A stretch of DNA of 64,000 nt from Motacilla alba alba. Lineage: Eukaryota; Chordata; Aves; Passeriformes; Motacillidae. How positions within the stretch are numbered: the stretch's first letter is position 1; the number at the start of each line of letters is the position of its first letter. The stretch spans positions 48,375,652 through 48,439,651 of the forward strand of contig NC_052017.1 of the NCBI RefSeq assembly GCF_015832195.1. Reading direction: 5' to 3'. Made by a program: the position numbers and the translations under genes. Below the pieces are notes generated by a model. The model ran no database searches and was not told where the DNA came from. It saw only the letters and a program-made list of their open reading frames with translations. Shown in pieces: positions 37,601 to 50,461 of this stretch.

Positions 37601-38125
37601 ACTGACGGTGATCTATGAATAAGCCTGTGCTGAAATTACAATGGTTGCCCCTTTTAGATAGCAATTAAGAGCAAATTGTCATTACAGAGCCCTCTGTGAC
37701 AGAACTTTGTGTAAGTGGCCAAAACCACAGGATACATTTCATAATGATCCCGGCCATTAGATGAAAATGGTTTTGGCACTGAAAACATGAACAAATAGAA
37801 AAAAAATAGCAACTGATTCTTAATTTTTTTGTACGTTTTGGTTGTCTGTTTTTGGTTTTGTTTCCTCCCTCCTTCTCCATCTGCAGTGAGGTAGTATTTT
37901 ATTTATGGGGCTGAATTTCCAATTTTTATTAACATGGTCTGCTTTAAATTCAAGTTTGAAAGTAACACACAACACTATTTTTTTCTAAGCCTGCAAACCT
38001 TTCTCTCTCACCTCTTCTTCCATTCCTGAGGACAAGAAAGTAGCACAGAGAAAGTTTGCTTCCTTCCTGATCCCCCTATAGGGTCACATAGTTCTTGCCA
38101 ACAGCTCATTGTTAAAAAAGCCTTT
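34646..38125. other. Unique sequence, no gene seen
   Basis: Open frames of 60-88 codons at 35981-36214, 36361-36564 and 36583-36849 (the last overlapped on the opposite strand) show no recognisable domain. No interspersed repeat is recognised. Confidence 0.55.
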
Positions 38126-38142
38126 GCTCCCTCTGCTGGCTA
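38126..38142 (-). promoter_or_regulatory. Candidate CTCF binding motif
   Basis: On the minus strand TAGCCAGCAGAGGGAGC matches the core CTCF motif (CCAGCAGRGGGCGC) with one clear mismatch (A for C in the GGGCGC part). CTCF is the zinc-finger protein that anchors chromatin loops and boundaries, and loop direction depends on motif orientation. The motif is long enough to be less likely by chance than the other sites listed here. Occupancy cannot be judged from sequence. Confidence 0.45.
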
Positions 38143-39664
38143 TTCTGTCCTGATATAGTACCAAAACTAGGAGTATCTGAGGTATCAATGACAAAGTTTC
38201 AATGAAACAAACATAGCTAAATACAAAATCCACAGTCATCCTCTACATAGCCTTCGAGTAAATGCAATTTGCACTTATAATAATCTGGCAGAATCACTTT
38301 ATTCTCATTAACTTTGCTGAATATGCCTTTGTCTCTAAAAAGATATAGCAACAATACTGCTTCATATTTAAAATTCACTCTGTTTATTCACTTTGCTTGT
38401 GATATTTATGCCTGAAAATGAGTCCTGGGCATGGAACACCTGTGTGTACTTGTCCAGAGGATGCATTGAGCACAGCTGGATGTGGGCTGTGGTAAGTATC
38501 AAGGTCCCACCACAGGGCCGAGCTTCTCTTTCAACTGTTTCACCACAAAATAAACCTGGAGAACTTTTCTCTGCTTATGGAAAGAAGCATAGTTGCTCTA
38601 TGAACTAAACATTGGAGGGAGAATTTGCCTGGCAGTAATGAACAGGATTTACAACAAAGACATTCTTTTGGCTTTTATTTGGTGGAAGGAAAAAAAGTAA
38701 TTGCAATAGGATCCCATGGAAAAAATAATAACAGCAGAATTGTTCATAAATGTTCTGCTACAAGATGCAACTGTGTTGGTTTTGTTTTTCTTTTCCCCAG
38801 AACCATATCAAACTTCTTATGATGTGATGATGTGTGAGTGAATGTTTTTATCCTGGTTTCCAGCAGTTTCACCTGACATCTCAAACTTTTGAACCCATTA
38901 GTTATTCCTCTTATTCATGAAGAGAATAAGAACCTGCATCCAGTAACAACATTTTTGTCTGAAGTCAGTGTGACCTTGGAACCTTCTTATATGCTCCCAA
39001 ATGAGTCCACACTCCTGTAACCACTGAAGTTGCACTAGGGGTTGTGTCAGAAGTTGTACAAGTTTCTGAAGGATGCCAGTGTGGGGGGAGTAAGGCACAA
39101 AGAGAAGAGAGGCCTCAAAGCATAACATTTCATTGTCTTCAAGAGGCAAATTCATCTACGTAGGACTCAACACAACATAGATTAAGTCTTGACAACTTTC
39201 TGTTCCAGTGAGGGGAAAAAATCTCTTAGTCTACTAGGACACAAAGTATTAATAGAGTTCCTCTTGATCTGACAACCATCACTAGAAGGAAGTATCAGCA
39301 CCAGTTCGACATCACAAATGTATGTTTCTGGATCTAGAATAATCACTGTTCAAGCAGAACTAGTCTTCCTTCCTCCTTCAGGTTGAAAATACACTTGGCT
39401 TTTGTCCACAGATCCATCTGTTTTACTGGTAAGAGGTTCAACTACAAAAAAAACCAATAAGGCCTTAAATAGATTTTTAAAAAAACTGTAACCATCAACA
39501 AAATGACAAAAAGTGCCTGCTCACTTTGAAAAGAAAAAAATGGTCCAGCAAGATTTTCCCCAGGGTACTGACAGGAGTTGAGTTCCTCCTGACTGCTCAT
39601 ACATCACAGCAAAGTCATGGAATAGTTCAGCTGAAGATGAAAAAAACCCTTGTCATTTCTCCTA

Positions 39665-39701
39665 GGCTTCCCTCAGACCCCTCCCCTCACTGAGGGAAGC
39701 C
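39665..39701. repeat. Perfect 12-bp GC-rich inverted repeat, 13-nt loop
   Basis: GGCTTCCCTCAG at 39665-39676 and CTGAGGGAAGCC at 39690-39701 are exact reverse complements separated by ACCCCTCCCCTCA. This is the strongest small hairpin noticed in the window. A transcript from either strand would fold stably. The stem is shorter than a microRNA precursor stem. Confidence 0.88.
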
Positions 39702-39975
39702 AAACTGGATCCCACAGCACGCTGTTAAACTTCTGCTGGAGCCACAGTGTGGGCATGCTTGAGCCCCCCTCCAGCACGGCGGAAAAAAAAAAGTGAAAGA
39801 ATTCAGGTTGTTACCTCCTGAGCAGCTCATTCATTTGTGTGTGCTATGGTTTGCCACACTGCTGACAAACAGTGAAGTTGGTCTGACCACAGGCCCTGTG
39901 CTCTGCTATCTTGCAAACTCTGTGGAGCACATGCCTAACAGCAAAGCTGTACTTCAGGAGATTTTAAACAAAGGA

Positions 39976-40053
39976 TGCATACATATGCATGCATACATAC
40001 ATATATATCCACATGCATATATATTTTTCTATATGCTTACACACATACATATA
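39976..40053. repeat. Imperfect CATA/TA/CA microsatellite region
   Basis: Repeated ATGCATACATA, CATACATACATATATAT and ACACATACATATA units make an imperfect purine-pyrimidine alternating stretch of about 78 bases. Confidence 0.85.
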
Positions 40054-41350
40054 ACTCCTAGAGGGTAAATTTTAATGATGTGTATTACAAGACTGGCTGG
40101 TCCTGAAAGTTGAACAGAAAACATTGAAATGAGTCCCAGAAAAGGTAGAGTCTAGAGTCAATAGCAAAAGATAAATGATGCAGTCACAGGATTACAATAG
40201 ATCTATTTCTTCTCAGGTACACTTTTTCTCTCATGTCGTACCCACATAATAAACAATTTATATGTGTCACAGCTATATAACCTTGTCCATGGCAAAAAGA
40301 AAATACTGGCACATAATGTGACAGACTAAAAATGAGCCTGAAAAATCCCATATACAATTGAAACAAGATTTTCCCCATGAAAAAGTAGGAAGGATTTTGA
40401 AAAGCTTGAGAAATGCAATGACCCAGTTGAGATTTCTCCACAACTGATGATCTAACATGCTCTGTTTCTACAGGAGATAAACTGAAACCTTTACTGATTC
40501 CGTGTCATCAGAGCCCTGCTTTTAAAACAACCTGAAGTTTAGATCATGCTGTGTTTTAGCAAGGTCTGTGTTCCTTTCCAACTGTACTAACTCCTGCAGA
40601 CTGCTGACCAGTGACATTGGCAAGTCCTTAAGGTATTCCTCATACCTGAATGTCATACCATGTGAAAAGATATGCTATTTAACACACTCTGCATGCAAAT
40701 ACTCCCAAAGATAAAAGCTTTTCCTCCCCTACACTCCTATTTAATCTTAATGTTTCTCATGACAAAAGCTATTAGTTCAGCCTGTTGATGATGATAAACA
40801 ATTCTAACTTGTGACTTTACCACTGAACTGTTTCTGAAGACATTTTTTTTTTTTTTGAAACATAGGAAGCCAACCACTGCTTTCTAATGTGTCTGCACAT
40901 AAACCCTGAGCAATTTTGTTAGCAGTTAAGAGTGCGAGGCTGTGGTACATCAGCAACCATTAACAGATGCACTAGAGGAGTCATACAAGGCCCATGAAAT
41001 TCCATCTCAGAGCAAGGACTACACATGCACAGACAAAATCCACACTTTGAAATGCATCTCCTTCAAAACAGCACCAAAATCTAAGTCAAATAAAACCATG
41101 ATCCATATTCAGAAGTCAATGAAGGGGCTCAGAGATTGCCTCCTGTGGATGTAAATGTACCATTAGCTTCATTAGCAACAGATTTAAGCACGTGTCCAAG
41201 AAGTATTTCTGTATCAGGGTATAATCTATCTATCCACTTGCCAAGTATGCTGCAGGGCCATTCTCTGGAAGCACCCACATCCATATTTAAAGGAGGTTTG
41301 AACTGAGCCAAGCCTGTGGGGTCAACATGTACAAACTGACACTATGCCAA

Positions 41351-41361
<11 letters not shown>

Positions 41362-41401
<40 letters not shown>
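41362..41401. repeat. Poly-T tract, 40 nt
   Basis: An uninterrupted run of 40 T preceded by a C/T-rich lead (CTTTTTTCTTC). No retroposon body is recognised on the right, where the A-tailed minus-strand element would lie. Confidence 0.9.
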
Positions 41402-41402
<1 letters not shown>

Positions 41403-44400
41403 GTGGAGTTACACTGATTCAGAGCAGATGGAGCTGGGGCTGGGGTCCCTTGACTTTAATTGGAGCTTATATTCACTCTTTGAGTGTTTTGGTCATGCCT
41501 TTGGCTGAATGTAGTCCACACTGACTAGTGTAGCCCAGTGGAGATAACCTTACTACTGCAGTATCAGCTTTTGAATCCCTTGAATAGTTTTGGTGTTAAT
41601 ACTGCAACTAGCTTGTCACATTTCTGAATAAAGGGATACATTAATGGGTTAAAAGTTCACACATCCTAATCTGGTCATGCATGAAATCCACCAGAATTAA
41701 TTAAAATGCTAAAACTGATGTATTTTTAAAAATGTCTTTCAAATAACTGAAGTCTCCAATATCCAGTAACCACACATGCTCCCTTACTTTACTCCAAAGA
41801 CATTTCTGCAGAGAATGTGCAGAAATTAGAAAGCGTTTCCTGCCAGTTTGCAGGAAATTCTCCCCTAGCAGGGACTCAGATGCTTGCTAATAGCGCATCA
41901 AACCATTGACCAACACTTGCTCAGTGAAACAGACATCTGGGTGGAAGTCAATACTTCCTTATTATTTCAGTGTTTGAGCCATGTCAGGACATGCACATGT
42001 ATACACACAGGAAATCACTTGCAAATTTAAGGGCTATTTTCCAAAAGGCTGAAGAAATGGCTCCTGAACTCCCTTACCTGATCAGCAGGTCAGACTCTGA
42101 GTCCTCATTACAACCCTACAGGGAAGGGCTGAGTCTAAAATGTGTTGAGGTCAATATCTCATACTGCTACAGAACACCTCGAGTTCCCCTATAAAAAAAA
42201 AAAAATCATGTATTTACCACGCTAGACACAGCTGGAACAAATTTTGAATCATACCCTGAAAAATGTTCTTCTAGAAGAATTAAAATGCTAATGTTTCAGA
42301 CATTCATTCCAGAAAAATAAAAAAAAAAAAACCTGAAAATATCCCTCTTGTCATAAAATTTTCTCCTAATTTTAATTCAAACTCAGTTTTCAGCCATATA
42401 ATACTATATCAATTTGAACTATTGTTTACATTTCTATTTCCTTACAGCTTATTTGAACATTAATTTTAAATTGCAAAAATAATGGTTTGTAATGCACGCT
42501 ACCAAAATTTACTTTTTTACCTTGTTAATGTAGTAAACAGGGGAAAGTTGTTCATTTCACCCACATACAAGTTTTGATAGTACTTAGAATGATTGTGAAC
42601 TGAAAAATTAATTACTTCCAGAAAGTTGGGCTAAGTGTCCACAGAAAGTGCCAAACAAGAAAAATCAGTTGCTGCCACAAAGAGTTTGTAATAAATTACA
42701 GAACAGGTGGAAGAAAAGAAACACTATTCTCTTGGCATTACAGCTGGCTAGAACTAAGCTCAGAATGATTTACTGAGCTGACCAAAGTCACGCTGGAAAG
42801 TAGTGTTACAGACAAGAACTGAAACCAGTTTTGCTTTTTTCCTGACAAAAATGCTTACCACACACTTTTTATTCTTTATAACTATCAAGACACTTAGGTT
42901 TTGAATTTATAAATATGGGAATATTCTCCATTTTGCTCTTAAGGGCAAGGAAATAAATAAATAATAAGGGAAGAAAGCTTGTAGCTGGTCACGGCTTGCA
43001 TCTCAGTCCTGAACAAGACTTTCTGATTAGGTATGATGTCCTAGAATATTCAGCAACTGCAGAAACATAAGGGCTGCTCCTGCAGAAAGCAGCCTTAGCT
43101 GTGGCTGGAGTTGATTAAAAATGAAGAGGAGTTGAAGGAGACATTTTATATTCAGCAGTTCCACAGTTTCTGACACATGTTTGGGTTTCCATGGAAAACT
43201 ACACATTGGGAAATTTCTTAGAAAGAATGAAAATTATTTCTCCTTAGCAAAGAATGAGTTACAAAAAGAAACATATGGAACAAGGGGTGAGATTTCTGTG
43301 AACCCTCTGCAAAGCTATCACCACAAGAAACAGGAGCATTTTAATATCAACTAAAGCTGTACAAATACGATTGTTTTTCACTTGCTGCCTGAGTTTGGTT
43401 TCAGTTTACCCAAAAGGAAAAAATGTGTGGATTCTTGTGAAAATGAGAGCATTGTTAAGCAAACATCTGCGGTTATGTCAATATTCTCAAATCACCCCAT
43501 TATGTTTCTGAGTTAGAGAAGCACTACTCTTTTCAAAACAAGAACAATTTTATTCAAAATCAAAGTATAGATTAAATGATTTTTTTTATTTCAATGAAAC
43601 ATTCCAGCTATTTATTTTTTTTTCCGGGTGAATATTGGATAGGGAATCAAAGTTTATTTGGGTTCATAAATAGATGAAGTTGACCCAGATTTGTACTTTT
43701 CAACAAATAAAACATTTAACGATAAAATGTGCCCCACTCCTGTGCCTTTCCAATATTTAGCCTCCATGTCTTGCATCCAGAGTTATGGGAGAAGTCCCTT
43801 CTGTGAACCATAAGTAGAAAAGGAACAAGATCACAGAACCTTTCCCTTCTGGCTTACAACAAAACCAAAAGAATGAAGGAGTGAGTAGTTCTGAGCAGCC
43901 AAAAGTACAAATTTATCCATTCAAAGATGAATAAATGTAAATGTACTTTGAACGCAAATACTTCAAGACATAAATCTGGAACTGGGCTCATCAGCTGGAG
44001 ACTTTAAGGAAATGCCCATCATTTACTACAGCTGTGAGAAAATGAACGTGGGTTTAGGATGTTTTCATAAAGCAAAATATTTATGAGAACAAAAACATTT
44101 CATACAGGAACAGTGTCTGAAATAAGATGTTGCCATCTTTGGGAACACTTGCTTGGGATAGTTATGGTTACAAAAGTAAATTTCCACTACAGCAGGTAAA
44201 GAAAATGTAAAATGCCTGGTTATGGGAATAGCCATGATACAATAGATCTACCATGAAGTTACATGAGCTGATTGTCAAATTTATCCAAAGGCTGACAGGT
44301 TATATGCTAATTCCTTAATAACATGCTGTAGGGGTACATATGAAAACAGCAGCAAAGTGTAAACCAAAAGACAATAACTAGACTACACTGGAGGTAAATG

Positions 44401-44892
44401 AATACAGGAAACTTCTAATCATATGGAGAGTGATGAAATTATTAAGAAGAGTCATCAGGAGAAGGGATCAATGCCATTTGAGGATGTGAGTTTTCTAAAT
44501 TTATGAAAGGGACTGTTTACAAAATCCCAGCAATGAGAAATTAAATTTATAATTTGAGTCCTTGGTATCTGATGTGCTGATAACTTAAGTGTCTTGGAGG
44601 AGACTCAATCATTTTTTGTTTGCATCATTTTTACAAGTAATTATGCTTGAACCTTCTACTAATTACCAGGAAAAAAACCCTTCCACAAGGGTTTGTGCTG
44701 TTTTTATTTCACTTCCCACTGCAGCAGTGGAGTGTGCCACAGCTAGACAGAAAACACTGGGCTATGTAAACTGGCTTGCCAAACCCACAAAATTCTTTTA
44801 GGCAAAGAGTGGCATTCATAAGCTTAAGAAACAGGCAGAAATCAGTTTATGTAAGAATTTTCCCTACAGTCAGATTATTCGGATCAATTAAA
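41402..44892. other. Unique AT-rich sequence, no gene seen
   Basis: Short A runs occur at 42193-42205 and 42319-42331. The longest open frame is about 74 codons. No interspersed repeat or coding signal is recognised. Confidence 0.55.
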
Positions 44893-44960
44893 CACCCATA
44901 GTGGAGGGGGTTGGACTTTAATATCTCTTACAACTCAAACCATTCTATTATTCTATACAT
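44893..44960 (+). mobile_element. CR1 LINE 3' tail, plus strand, very short
   Basis: GAGGGGGTTGGACTTTAATAT, then CTTACAACTCAAACCATTC and TATTATTCTATAC, follow the CR1 3' terminus (GGTTGGACTAGATGAT...CCAACCCAAACCATTCTATGATTCTAT) with several substitutions. It has only the last 60-70 bases and no coding part. Confidence 0.8.
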
Positions 44961-47900
44961 AAGGACTGTTTTCCTGTCCATTGGTGTACCCTCAGTTTCC
45001 TAAAATCATCTGAGAATTTTACCCAGTAGATTTCTTACGTAGATAATCGCCCTTAACCAAAGCCTTGATCTCTTCTGCAGCATGTCCCATTTGTGGTATT
45101 AGTTGGAGAGCTAAGAAGCATTTACCATCCACAGTGAGTACAGGATGATTCCTCCTTGATTTCTCTGCAAGCCTTGATTTACCTGTCCTGTCTTCCCTCC
45201 ACCTTCCAGCTCACCATTTTCCTGAAGTTTGTTGTTGTTGCTGTTTTTGTTTGTTTGTTTTAGGTAAAGCTGTGTATAGAGTATTTTTACCTGATTAAAC
45301 CAACTTACATAGAATATACATGATAATTTAGATGTGGACATTTTTCATTACTATGGTAATATATTTTCCAGTAGTCCTAATACTGTAAAAATGAGAAAAC
45401 TACTTTCTGAGTGAGTTGTTCGTGGGTTGTTTTTTTTTTCCTTAGGTGAGAAATCTTCTGGCAACAAAAACTTAGCATGAGGGCCATTTCACTCCTCTGA
45501 TCCCTTGCAGAATTTTTTGCTGAATTTGCAGTTCTATAACTCAGGATACATTTTTCACTCCTATGGCAGGTGGCTCCACACAGGTGTGCTGGGACTGTGG
45601 AGCAGTCTGTCAGCCTGTCAGCTGCTGTAGTCATCCCACTAATAGACTGCCAGGTCTCCTTTGTTATCCTGGAAACCTATCTTTTAATTTTCCTCTTTTT
45701 CCCACTATTTTTTTTGAGGGATTATACTCCTATTGTGAGCAAAACTATTGAAATTCAAGTTTCACTTTTAATTCTTCAGCAAGTGTGTATGGGTGGTCCA
45801 GTGTGCTTTAAAATATCTGTGCCTCCTCATAAAATACCCCACAACTCCTGCCTGGACATATGTGGTGCTCTACACATGCTCAAAACCTCAAGGACATCTT
45901 GCCTTGCTTTGTGAAATTAATTTTGTCATTGCAGTTTTGGTCCATAAAGGTTCTTCATTTCTCTGGAATTTTAAAGATATTATGCAGAGACAACACTCTG
46001 GTTCTCCAAAGGAAATCACAAGAACAAAAGAAAATACTAACAAAAAGAGAAAAAAGTATCTATGTTTTTGTTTTGTGCTGCTCTCTGGAGATATGCTTTA
46101 GGTACAGGGATTACAGACAAAACCCCTGCATAGGTAAATTCAGTATATCACCTTAGCCTGGTTTATTTTGACTTGCTACAACCATGACAATGACTTGATA
46201 AAAACACACGTTGTATTCCAGGGCAGCCTAAAAAAACTTAGGCCTCAGCTGACAATAAACTATATAACATGAAAGCAGAGACGTGCCCTCAGCCAGGTCC
46301 CGGTCCAGATTTCCTAAAATCATTTACTGTTTAAAACACTGAAAAGTGAAAGTATGATTAATCTAAAATTACTCAGTAACCCCAACTGAGCTTGTTTATC
46401 TTTTGCCACTCTGCCGCAGTAAGATTTAAGTTACTCTCAGAGTTTAGCTTATAAGCCAACTCCATGGCATTAGTTTGTCAATCAGTAGCTCTGTTAGAGT
46501 TAACACAGTGCTCCAATACCATTGCAAGGGGACAAAACGAGCAAGTGCTCAGAGCAAAAAACCAAAGCCGATTAGCTCCATGGAGACTTGTTTCCACATC
46601 AGACTGCATGGCTTATTGCTTCTGAAAAAGACTGCAGTGTCAGGCACACCAGGCTGGTGACACTAAAATTACACAGACACACACACAAAAATCAATTTGT
46701 GAGCAAAACCAGCTGAAAACTGTGCGTGAAATATGCCCAAAGCATATGGGGGGAAGTGGAGGGGGGCATTTACATTGTTATGTAGTCAACTCTGGTCTCA
46801 AATCTTTGCAATGCTGACAGAGGTGGACACTTTTTGGTATCTCTGATCATTGTATTCAAGCAGCTCCCTCTTAAGGTCCTGACTTTATAAACTTTCCCCA
46901 TTCAGCAGACACTCAAGCATCTCTTTCAACCTATTCAAGTGGCACATAAGCAGGTTCTAAAGTGCTTTGATGAATAGCATGGATCAAAGTATGTGCTTAA
47001 ATGTTTTGCTAAATAATTAAAAATTGGCTTGAGAGCTGGCATAAAGACACTCACTGAAAATTACCAAGCTTTATGAAAATTAAATGAAGCAATTAAGCTT
47101 AGCTTTCCTATCTATTCTTCCAGAAAGGCCTATTAAGTCCAGCACACAAGCTCTGGTTGTTAGAAGTATCAGGACCAGTAAGTCTAGGGTTAGTTAAAAC
47201 AAAGTCTTTTATAGAAAGGCCTTGATATGGACAAGGTATTTTGTATACCTCTTAGATCAAGGTAAACCCTGATGGAAGATCTTAGAGAAACAGCTTAACA
47301 ACATAAAATTAAAATTATTCATAGCTTCATCTTCATTAGGATTGCATCTTGCAATAGGCAACTACAGCTACAAAAATTACAGACTCTTGTTGAGGCAAGG
47401 CTGATATCCCTATTTTCATTGCACTCATTCCCTTTTGCACTACTTCTTCAAAGTCGCTGAGAATTTCACTTTCCCTGACCCTTCCTACACTTGTGTTAAT
47501 CCCCAAACTCTAATCTTTCTAAACTAGAATAAAACTGGTTTGTCTACACAGGACTTGTTATTCAGGCAGCAAAGCTAAAACCAAAAAAAAGGATAAATAG
47601 GAAAAATCTACAGGGAGAAAAGACAAGTCTCTTCCTCATGCAAGGGCCTGCTAAGTATTACATTGCTTAAAAAGATCTGCAGAAACATTTGAATTCCAGA
47701 AAAATGTTGCCAGCTGAACTGAGAGTTTATTTTAATTTGTGAAAAGCTGAGTTTATCTTGTGAATCTTATTTCAGTGTGTTTTGCTCAGTTGTCCTTTAC
47801 CATCAGCATTAAGCCCCAGAAAAGTTTGTGTTTTCCTGTGTATAACCACATCAAATCACATGGTAAGAGAGTCCTTCATACTGAAAAAGCAAAACATACT

Positions 47901-48112
47901 TGGAAGAGACAAACACTAGGAAAGCATTAAGAAATTTTTATGGTATCCCTCGAGATGAATTAAGAACACATTTGTACTTGAACATAAAAGAAAAATGTGA
48001 TAAACAGTGCATCGGGCAGAGTCCTACCACACTATGCAGTTCAAATGTGGAGTGTGAAAAGATGTGCCACAAGCAGATTCCTTATGCACTCTTGGACCAG
48101 CACCCATTCTAA
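44961..48112. other. Unique sequence, no gene seen
   Basis: Contains a GTT/GTTT simple repeat at about 45228-45262 and a short CA repeat near 46676-46687. Overlapping open frames at 45563-46156 (up to 114 codons) match nothing recognised. The stretch 46970-47110 is repeat-free with ordered homeodomain-like words (CTAAATAATTAAAA, GAAGCAATTAAGC) and could be regulatory, at low confidence. Confidence 0.5.
45228..45262. repeat. GTT/GTTT simple repeat
   Basis: Consecutive GTTGTTGTTGCTG and TTTGTTTGTTTGTTT units form a short imperfect microsatellite. Confidence 0.85.
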
Positions 48113-48540
48113 GAGCTATTGCACTGGGCACCTCATCCCAGCCCTGGCTCTACGGCCCAAAGGTGGCCCCTGAGCACTTGGAATCCACAATGGCCACAAG
48201 ACAATGCTGAGGCTGTCTTTTCTCTCACCACCGAGGGAAATTTTCCACCCTTGCAAGGAATCTGTTCTGCTTCTGGCATTGGCCAGAATTGGCTTTCAGC
48301 CAATTTAACCCCTTCTTGTAGTTGGGCCTTCTTGCCCTGTGTGCCAGATCGTTCCTCGGTCAAGTTACCACTGCCAATTATAATCTCCCCTTCATTAGAA
48401 ATCAATGCCAGCAGACAAGACTTGCCTAAAATTGTACACCAAATTAGAAGCAAGATTAAGAGTAATACCAAGATCTCATCACTGCTAGACTGTCATCTGC
48501 TAGACTAAGAGCTAATGACTGCAGGACAGCTCTCACTTGG
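48113..48540. other. GC-richer block open on both strands, probably non-coding
   Basis: Plus strand 48119-48508 (129 codons) and minus strand 48471-48133 (112 codons) are both open over the same DNA. Neither product has a recognisable family, and both cannot be real. The left half is moderately GC-rich; the right half contains ordered sequence with CpG (GATCGTTCCTCGGTC). It could be a conserved element or lncRNA exon; nothing shows coding. Confidence 0.3.
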
Positions 48541-49967
48541 AAAGTACATGCACCTTGTTAAGACAGTTATTCATTGCAAAACTATTTAAAGAAGATGGAG
48601 AAAAAGAGTACATGGAAATATGGAGAAATGGAAGTTATGAATAGAGCAGCATAGGAAAGTCAGGAAAAAGTTTCATCATCATATAGGGTGGCACACGAAA
48701 CAGAGGTTAAAATCAAGGCTAGAATATGCTGGTCTAAGTTATCACAAAGACATTCAGAGCAAATTTAATGCTCTGAGGTCTATGGAGTTCACATGAAATG
48801 TCCTCTACAGATGAGTTTAAAAAATCACAATCTCTTTAAAGTGAGAGGGTATAGATCAAATGACTGCTGCTAGGCTCCTGAAATTCAACTTTTAGAGCCT
48901 TGCAGTCTTGTAATATACATAACCAAAATTTACCTTCTCAACCTGTCTGGAGTCAGATATCTGACTGCTTTTGCCAACAGGGAGTCTGACCTCTTGAAGC
49001 AATGCACATCCATATCTGCCAACCCACACCAATGGGGCGATGAACTAAACCCCACAAACTTGTTTCTTCCTCTGTCTCTCATTTCATTTTTAACAAAATG
49101 CTCCTGTGAACAATAAATATTTAATTTTCAGAATTAAAATAGGGCTTTGGGTTTAGTAGATGGCCTCAGTCTAGTTATAGTATCAGCAGTTTGTCCCTCT
49201 AGGGAGTAATTAAGGGAAAGCTCTGGCCACAATGCTAAACTGTGATAATGACGGAATTTAAAATCATTTTCATACCACATGCTGCATTGCAGTTCATTTC
49301 CATATGCTCTGCCTTCAACAAAGGTGTCAAGCTTATAAAGTCTCCTGGGCAAAAGGATGACCAAAGTCCCAATGCCTGGAAGGAAGCTCAGGGGAAAGAC
49401 ACACATTGTCAGACTATATGTGATAAGGTCTCTACATTGTGAAGTTGGCAGGCAGGAAGTAAGAAGACCCTGGAGATTTTGACTATATTTGTCTCTGTCA
49501 CACAGTTAGCACATGAGATTGGTGATGTTTTGTTGGAGATTCACCCGGGCTATAAATTATTTGTTAATAGTGGACGTTTAGTACACAGCTACTGCACTCA
49601 CCCTAAAGCTGGCGAATAGTTATGGTGAAGCAAATTTCCGTGGTCCACACTTTGCAACACATTATAGCTGAGACTATCCCCTCATTCCAATGCTATATGG
49701 AGAAAAAAAATAGCATTATAGCCACATTACTTAGTAGGTCACTGTTAACTTGGGTGTAGCATTGCCTTGACAGTTCCATTGACTCTAATTCCAGCTCTGC
49801 CTTTTTCAGCAGAAATGAAAAGACCCTTAGGGGAAGGTCATTTGCCAGACATCCCATCTTGGGCTAGGAAACAAAACTTTTCACAAGAAAAATGGGGGCA
49901 CCAAGAGCAGCCTCCACATAATATTTATATCTGAAAATGATACATCTAAAGAAATACTTTGGGGAAA
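48541..49967. other. Unique sequence, no gene seen
   Basis: No repeat is recognised. The stretch 49515-49690 has several surviving CpGs (ACCCGGGC, GGACGTTT, GGCGAAT, TTCCGTGG) in AT-rich surroundings and is a weak candidate conserved element. Confidence 0.45.
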
Positions 49968-50056
49968 AAACCAAAATAAACAAACAAACAAAAACCAAAT
50001 AACCAAATTGAAAAACAAAAACAAAAAAAACCACACACCAAAACCAAAAAAAAACC
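49968..50056. repeat. A-rich low-complexity tract with CC/C interruptions
   Basis: About 90 bases of A runs interrupted by C, CC and CCCC (ACAAACAAACAAAAACC, then AAAAAAACCACACACC and similar). Similar tracts occur at 34598-34645 and 60016-60077. Their origin is not clear from sequence; they may be decayed poly-A. Confidence 0.8.
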
Positions 50057-50461
50057 CCAAGCAACCAGCTTCTCAGAGGGGCAGCAAATATCTTTGTATA
50101 ATTCATTCAAGCTTTGTCTCTTATTTTGATCACCTTCAAGTTTGCTAAAATCAGACCCAGCTATGTAAGGTGGCAGACGAATAAATATTTATCACACACA
50201 GAGCTGGTGATCATACCTGGAGATCTCCCTAGTGGAGGTAATAGAATAAGAGCAAGGAAGGAGGCTGACAAGAGAACTGGGAATCAGAAACATGGTTAGT
50301 GTGGTACATGGAAGTAGCAAGGAAGGGACACATCTTACAAGAGGAAGGAGCAGGAACTTGGTGAAGGGCATGGAAAGCAACACATGGATTGCCAGAAGTG
50401 AAACCTCATGGGTCATAGGAGCAAGGCAAGGTTAAAAAGAAAGGTATTTAGCAGTGAAAAC
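50057..50461. other. Unique sequence, no gene seen
   Basis: Purine-rich DNA (many AAGGA/GGAAG words from 50250 to 50450). Overlapping frames of 60-74 codons on both strands have no recognisable content. Confidence 0.5.

Larger units (their letters stand above)
38143..41361. other. Unique sequence, no gene seen
   Basis: Contains the hairpin at 39665-39701, the CATA/TA microsatellite at about 39976-40053 and a 14-nt poly-T at 40843-40856. No coding signal is recognised. The 39650-39790 stretch is locally GC-rich. Confidence 0.55.

Noticed and set aside
37887..37896. let-7-like word TGAGGTAGTA
   Set aside because: The rest of the mature sequence does not match and no complementary arm lies downstream, so no microRNA hairpin.
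38393..38500. Possible exon ending in a strong 5' splice site (GGTAAGTAT at 38491)
   Set aside because: A single nine-base donor match is expected about once in this much DNA; no matching acceptor or recognised protein is upstream.
45563..46156. Cluster of overlapping plus-strand open frames as a gene
   Set aside because: Several frames are open at once, none shows domain features, and the lengths (62-114 codons) are those of random frames.
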